NCBI GenBank assembly: GCA_900320925.1
Contig: ONUD01000053.1
Location: forward strand, 1 to 6,307
Origin: an uncultured Eubacteriales bacterium
GTDB lineage: Bacteria > Bacillota > Clostridia > Oscillospirales > Acutalibacteraceae
DNA length: 6,307 bases
Direction: 5' to 3'
The position numbers and the translations under genes are program-made. Below are positions 4,701 through 6,307 of this stretch, one piece after another (position 1 is the first letter of the stretch; each line of letters opens with the position of its first letter). Under the pieces are notes generated by a model. It had not been told where the DNA came from. It saw nothing but the letters and a program-made list of their open reading frames with translations, and searched no databases.

Positions 4701-6307
4701 CCGCCCTCTGTGATAATCATCTGTTCATGTATGGGACGACCTGCCACTACATTGTAGCCATAGATATATTTCTTTAATTTGGCATCCAGTTCATTCTGAA
4801 TTTGTTCAGGGGTTTTATTTTGTTTGGAAATTTTGCCCACTTTGAGCAGTTCCATACCATGTTCGCCGTATTTTCCCACATAGTCTATCCACATATTCCA
4901 TGTATCGACATCAAGATTGGAAAGAGGGCCGTAAACCGCTGTATTTTCCTCTGTCGGATATACCGCACTCAAGGCATTCAAGATATTATTGGCCTGTATC
5001 AGACCACCCAGCAGGCTGATATTGCCCGTATCGGCCGTATCGGCATTTTCCATAAAGCCCGTAAACCCGCCGGCATATTCATAGCCGTAAACGGAACGGA
5101 TCCTGTCGGCACGGCATTCACTTTTGACACCTATATATCTGCCTTCGGTATTATGACCGGTATTGATTTGCTGTATGATATGGTTTTCATCTTCATGGAA
5201 CAATATGCCGTCATTCTGGTCTTTCCATGTATGATTATCAAAGCCCCAGATATGACCGCCTTCGTTATGTCCGCAGTAGCCGCCTGCCATTCCCCTTTGT
5301 ATCTGACTGTCGGAAGGGGCATATGCTCTCACCGCACCGCCGCAGGGAATACAGGTGGTTGTGCTGTTACGGATAGTCGGCACAAAATCTTCCACCAATG
5401 ATGCAAGCGAGGAACCTACGTCTACCAAGCCCAAAACACTTCCGTCACCTAAAACATTGGCGGCATTGCCGGGAATGAAATTGCCGACATAGCCCCCTGC
5501 GGCTTCTGCCCCTATGATATAAGCAAAATTTCTTGCATGGGAATCCTGTATATGACCACCCGAAATATTGCCGGCATAGCCGCCCGACATACCGACTGCA
5601 CCGTAACGATCCGTACCGCCTGATATAATGGAAAATCCGCCTGCCGCTCCCATGGTATCGGAATGCTCTATCGTGGAAACTACCACGGACAACGCCGACA
5701 GGACATTGGAAAGCTGGATATTCTGCCCCAGTACTTTCAGACCGTCCCCGACACTTGCCGCACTGCCGATATCCATATTGCCGACATAGCCGCCGGCATA
5801 TCTGCCGCCACGAACCGCATAATTACTTTGTGTACCGTCAAAATAGGTCGGTGCATTGATAATTTCAAGGTCATCGGGCGGTGTCACTTTGGTATGTTTG
5901 AGCTTGTTGACATCGGAATAGGATACCTGTGCACCGCTCATATAGCCGGCAAAACCGCCCGCACTGCCCGAAAGCAAATCATCTGCCCTGACATCGAATG
6001 CCGATACGGTAAAGCCTTTTTCTGCATAGACACCGGCGTATTTCACAATAGGAATATAGGCGTTAATCACGCTTGCCAAGTCATTGACACTTAAATTAAG
6101 ACTGCTGTCGCCCAGAATGGAGATTCCTCCGCCGGCACTGGCCAATGCACCCGACACCAACCTGCCGCCAAAGCCGCCGCCATAAGAATACCCTGTCACA
6201 TGGTCGATATGATAAACTGCATAATAATCATCTGTTCTTGATGAGTTGTCAACCGTCCCGCTTTGGAGATCTGCCACAAAGCCGCCGGCATAGTCTGCCT
6301 GAACAAA
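1751..6307 (-). CDS. Giant LPXTG-anchored GGFxG-repeat surface protein with Cna B-type domain (N-terminus outside window)
   Basis: This is a cell-wall-anchored surface protein of unknown specific function, probably an adhesin or structural stalk (inference). The frame is open to the window edge, with 1518 visible residues. A GTG at 6275-6277 can be read as a start, but the ten codons before it encode FVQADYAGGF, the front of another repeat, so it is an internal valine. Numbering that valine as residue 1, the layout is as follows. Eighteen [AVSG]GG[FY]xG repeats lie at 33-1169. A non-repetitive linker covers 1187-1329. A Cna B-type domain covers about 1330-1465, with LRKIWDD at 1335-1341 and a YxxxE strand. 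The anchor begins with LPHTG at 1470-1474, followed by a hydrophobic segment at about 1478-1497 and a short tail carrying Arg1498, Lys1500 and Lys1502. The repeats resemble the glycine-rich rungs of GLUG-type and other beta-solenoid surface proteins. Export by Sec and attachment by sortase are expected; the signal peptide, promoter and sortase are not in the window. The visible part lacks an obvious enzyme motif. The stop codon lies 7 bases from the shared terminator. Confidence 0.92.
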   Translation of the reverse strand, partial: FVQADYAGGFVADLQSGTVDNSSRTDDYYAVYHIDHVTGYSYGGGFGGRLVSGALASAGGGISILGDSSLNLSVNDLASVINAYIPIVKYAGVYAEKGFTVSAFDVRADDLLSGSAGGFAGYMSGAQVSYSDVNKLKHTKVTPPDDLEIINAPTYFDGTQSNYAVRGGRYAGGYVGNMDIGSAASVGDGLKVLGQNIQLSNVLSALSVVVSTIEHSDTMGAAGGFSIISGGTDRYGAVGMSGGYAGNISGGHIQDSHARNFAYIIGAEAAGGYVGNFIPGNAANVLGDGSVLGLVDVGSSLASLVEDFVPTIRNSTTTCIPCGGAVRAYAPSDSQIQRGMAGGYCGHNEGGHIWGFDNHTWKDQNDGILFHEDENHIIQQINTGHNTEGRYIGVKSECRADRIRSVYGYEYAGGFTGFMENADTADTGNISLLGGLIQANNILNALSAVYPTEENTAVYGPLSNLDVDTWNMWIDYVGKYGEHGMELLKVGKISKQNKTPEQIQNELDAKLKKYIYGYNVVAGRPIHEQMIITEGGNAGGYVGYMLSGVITNGQGYDAKLVRAMRNAGGFAGKMQTGGAADFGGVNILGLNLNVGSLVKAVQVFVPTVKSSSVKGYQSGLTVMATGDDFIHHCGYAGGYVGSAYGAQIWGDKNVDTSTPKGCNITNLKFVQGRNAVGGYVGLATAASVADVNTNSSDGLLQKVLNSVISSPGDLAQVVQATVTTIRQAEVSAYDAQYGYSVKGTVQTSYPRYAGGFAGSLEAAIIGKESDTENKIKVKDLREVDGGYYAGGFFGLADVTSAAAVSNSGEEQTSVLGLVKAQQVSVLDAFRTYIYHAQVKGTEENFSDEEHTVIAHEGIIVRAHDVDMLGLLESSIYSGCAGGFGGGMMNGTVKNSSVSNVNTVTGLNYVGGFIGHLGRGGAVDADGVGLLDLIDLSAGVLDVFGSVNEDCSVEGIDAGMVVLSGNSEQPVSGGFAGFSDISKIKNCHITKQKQVYSDKIAGGFVGKTEMSYLVNVQAKSLLVNGLLEWVVNPLLRALYLHKLQNLPLPPIIDITLGEGRILSLSLLTDGDVISLTLLGLPISISLIKSADPNTTDTAVIRLGDSEIRLPCTESGGVNSDDVNNNENANVVIHLLKGNYARVTDSTVKGIAIGYDVYGGGATNTSADGSNINGYAGGFVGYNKEGRLLDNQMIYCDVVKGYAGKVGHFNGFSVFDTVYDHDVSEIEQRNQYSVYRQVSSDYQYALTSSHTAIATQVQDTETAVTYNRYDVVHRASPIAEYADWENAVMAKTSSGGEAIPINVYASSAKAVLMLDTPTELNGEGVVPDPGEYTDPCYRVLTYKKLTLRKIWDDNLNGNRPESIKVRIWQYNHYADGTEILDAEGNSTKMIYRKLDGVDSDGFIEISKTVNGTADNNIWKYVIENLPASSLSEDDETGEQSIIYYSYRIEELSVDGYTTTISYETSDSEFLIDITNSIRPNLLPHTGGQGVMIWILTGLGIFILALYSFIRIKWKYYITYE
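1754..1870 (-). other. Sortase LPXTG cell-wall anchor (LPHTG, membrane segment, basic tail)
   Basis: LPHTG is encoded at 1856-1870 and followed by a second glycine, a hydrophobic stretch VMIWILTGLGIFILALYSFI, and the short tail RIKWKYYITYE. This is the complete three-part sortase signal: sortase would cut between Thr and Gly and join the protein to peptidoglycan. It shows a Gram-positive envelope and an outer-surface location. No pilin motif or sortase gene is visible in the window. Confidence 0.95.
1883..2290 (-). other. Cna B-type immunoglobulin-like domain of the surface protein
   Basis: Residues about 1330-1465 match the Cna B-type pattern: LTLRKIWDDNLNGNRPESIKV at the start (family form VTKxWDDxNNxxxRPxSVxV), an Asn-Ile-Trp-Lys-Tyr strand followed by ENLPA (family form WxYxFxNLP) in the middle, YSYRIEEL at 1432-1439 (family form YxVxE), and IDITNS at 1459-1464 (family form FTITNT). 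By family analogy Lys1337 and Asn1463 could form an intramolecular isopeptide bond, with Glu1438 assisting. The domain is longer than many because of extra loops around 1362-1400 and 1415-1428. It sits next to the anchor, as a stiff wall-spanning spacer. Confidence 0.85.
2291..2719 (-). other. Non-repetitive linker between repeat array and Cna B-type domain
   Basis: Residues about 1187-1329 have no GG[FY]xG motif; a decayed AGKVG at 1191-1195 marks the end of the array. The segment is polar and rich in Tyr, Ser, Thr and Asp (for example YRQVSSDYQYALTSSHTAIA at 1223-1242), then has EYADWENAV (1268-1276) and a turn-rich PDPGEYTDP (1315-1323) just before the Cna B-type domain. I recognise no named domain. 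It probably joins the repeat stalk to the wall-proximal region. Confidence 0.55.
3044..3253 (-). other. Hydrophobic, proline- and leucine-rich segment in the last repeat module
   Basis: Residues about 1009-1078 contain LLVNGLLEWVVNPLLRALYL (1010-1029), LPLPPIIDITLGEGRILSLS (1035-1054) and LTLLGLPISISLIKS (1064-1078). The stretch is much more hydrophobic than the rest of the repeat region and lies in the longest gap between GG[FY]xG motifs (990 to 1164). Asp, Glu and Arg are scattered through it and proline breaks it, so it looks more like a buried beta-rich core or an expanded version of the LG...VPTI core than a membrane span. Confidence 0.5.
4718..4960 (-). other. Charged, probably helical insertion in one repeat module
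   Basis: Residues about 440-520 of the surface protein (residue 1 at 6275-6277) are unlike the glycine-rich repeats. They include WNMWIDYVGKYGEHGMELL (460-478) and KTPEQIQNELDAKLKKYIYG (488-507), which are rich in Lys, Glu and Gln with spaced hydrophobic residues, as in amphipathic helices. They stretch the interval between two GG[FY]xG motifs from the usual ~70 to 126 residues. The reading frame is intact on both sides, so this is an insertion domain or extended loop and not a frameshift. I do not recognise a named family. Confidence 0.6.

Larger units (their letters stand above)
2771..6289 (-). repeat. GG[FY]xG repeat region of the surface protein
   Basis: Strict copies of [AVSG]GG[FY]xG begin at residues 33, 106, 161, 231, 260, 331, 402, 528, 557, 626, 666, 743, 779, 870, 899, 961, 990 and 1164 (residue 1 is the codon at 6275-6277). 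A further copy, AGGFVA, is cut by the window edge. The intervals mostly alternate long and short: 73/55, 70/29, 71/71, 126/29, 69/40, 77/36, 91/29, 62/29, 174. Short intervals have the form GGYxG, then GxI or GxV, then an N/D-rich stretch, and look like one beta-solenoid rung. Long intervals carry a small hydrophobic core with LG about 21-26 residues after the motif and VPTI/VPTV/IPIV-like residues about 37-46 after it. Outside the glycine motifs the copies are strongly diverged, so the array is old rather than a fresh tandem expansion. Confidence 0.88.

Noticed and set aside
4802..5401. 199-codon open frame on the + strand
   Set aside because: It is antisense to intact repeat modules and shows no recognisable motif, so I read it as a shadow frame.
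5663..6094. 143-codon open frame on the + strand
   Set aside because: It is antisense to repeat modules and has no motif; its regular residue pattern reflects the repeats on the other strand.
2771..6289. CRISPR array or intergenic DNA repeat suggested by recurring GCCGCCGGCAT words
   Set aside because: The words are short, unevenly spaced and in phase with the codons of the glycine-rich rungs. There are no uniform spacers and no leader.
1..6307. Transposon, phage, tRNA or rRNA features
   Set aside because: I saw no transposase, integrase or terminal-repeat signature and no tRNA- or rRNA-like sequence. Nearly every base belongs to the four genes or the terminator.

Overview
The window holds two convergent blocks separated by a 68-base gap. 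The first is the 3' end of a thiamine (vitamin B1) operon on the + strand. The second is the 3' end of a very large sortase-anchored surface protein gene on the - strand. The organism is most likely a Gram-positive, low-to-mid-GC Firmicute, plausibly an anaerobic gut Clostridia-type bacterium. The reasons are an LPHTG sortase signal with a membrane segment and a basic tail, a Cna B-type domain, strong AGGAGG/AGGGG ribosome binding sites, a TTG start, and a thiamine pyrophosphokinase in the thi operon. I cannot name a genus from the sequence alone.

Region 1 (1-1682, +): the C-terminal 80 residues of ThiE (thiamine phosphate synthase), then complete thiD (HMP/HMP-P kinase), then complete thiN (thiamine pyrophosphokinase). 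The genes are tightly packed: thiE and thiD are 3 bases apart, and thiD and thiN overlap by ATGA. ThiD makes HMP-PP, ThiE joins it to the thiazole phosphate to give thiamine phosphate, and ThiN converts free thiamine to the cofactor thiamine diphosphate. The operon's promoter, any TPP riboswitch and the start of thiE lie upstream of the window.

Region 2 (1683-1750): a 14-bp perfect inverted repeat, a terminator shared by the two converging units. It has a better T-rich tail in the minus direction.

Region 3 (1751-6307, -): one continuous open frame of 1518 residues that runs off the window edge, so its N-terminus and signal peptide are not seen. From visible N- to C-terminus it has at least 18 [AVSG]GG[FY]xG motifs, a non-repetitive linker, one Cna B-type domain, and an LPHTG cell-wall anchor. 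The GG[FY]xG motifs are not evenly spaced. They mostly alternate between a long step (commonly about 62-91 residues) and a short step (often exactly 29). Successive long steps share an internal LG...VPTI-like core, which implies a composite module of about 100 residues repeated eight or nine times. This is the most interesting signal in the window. All other long open frames over 1751-6307 look like shadows of this gene.
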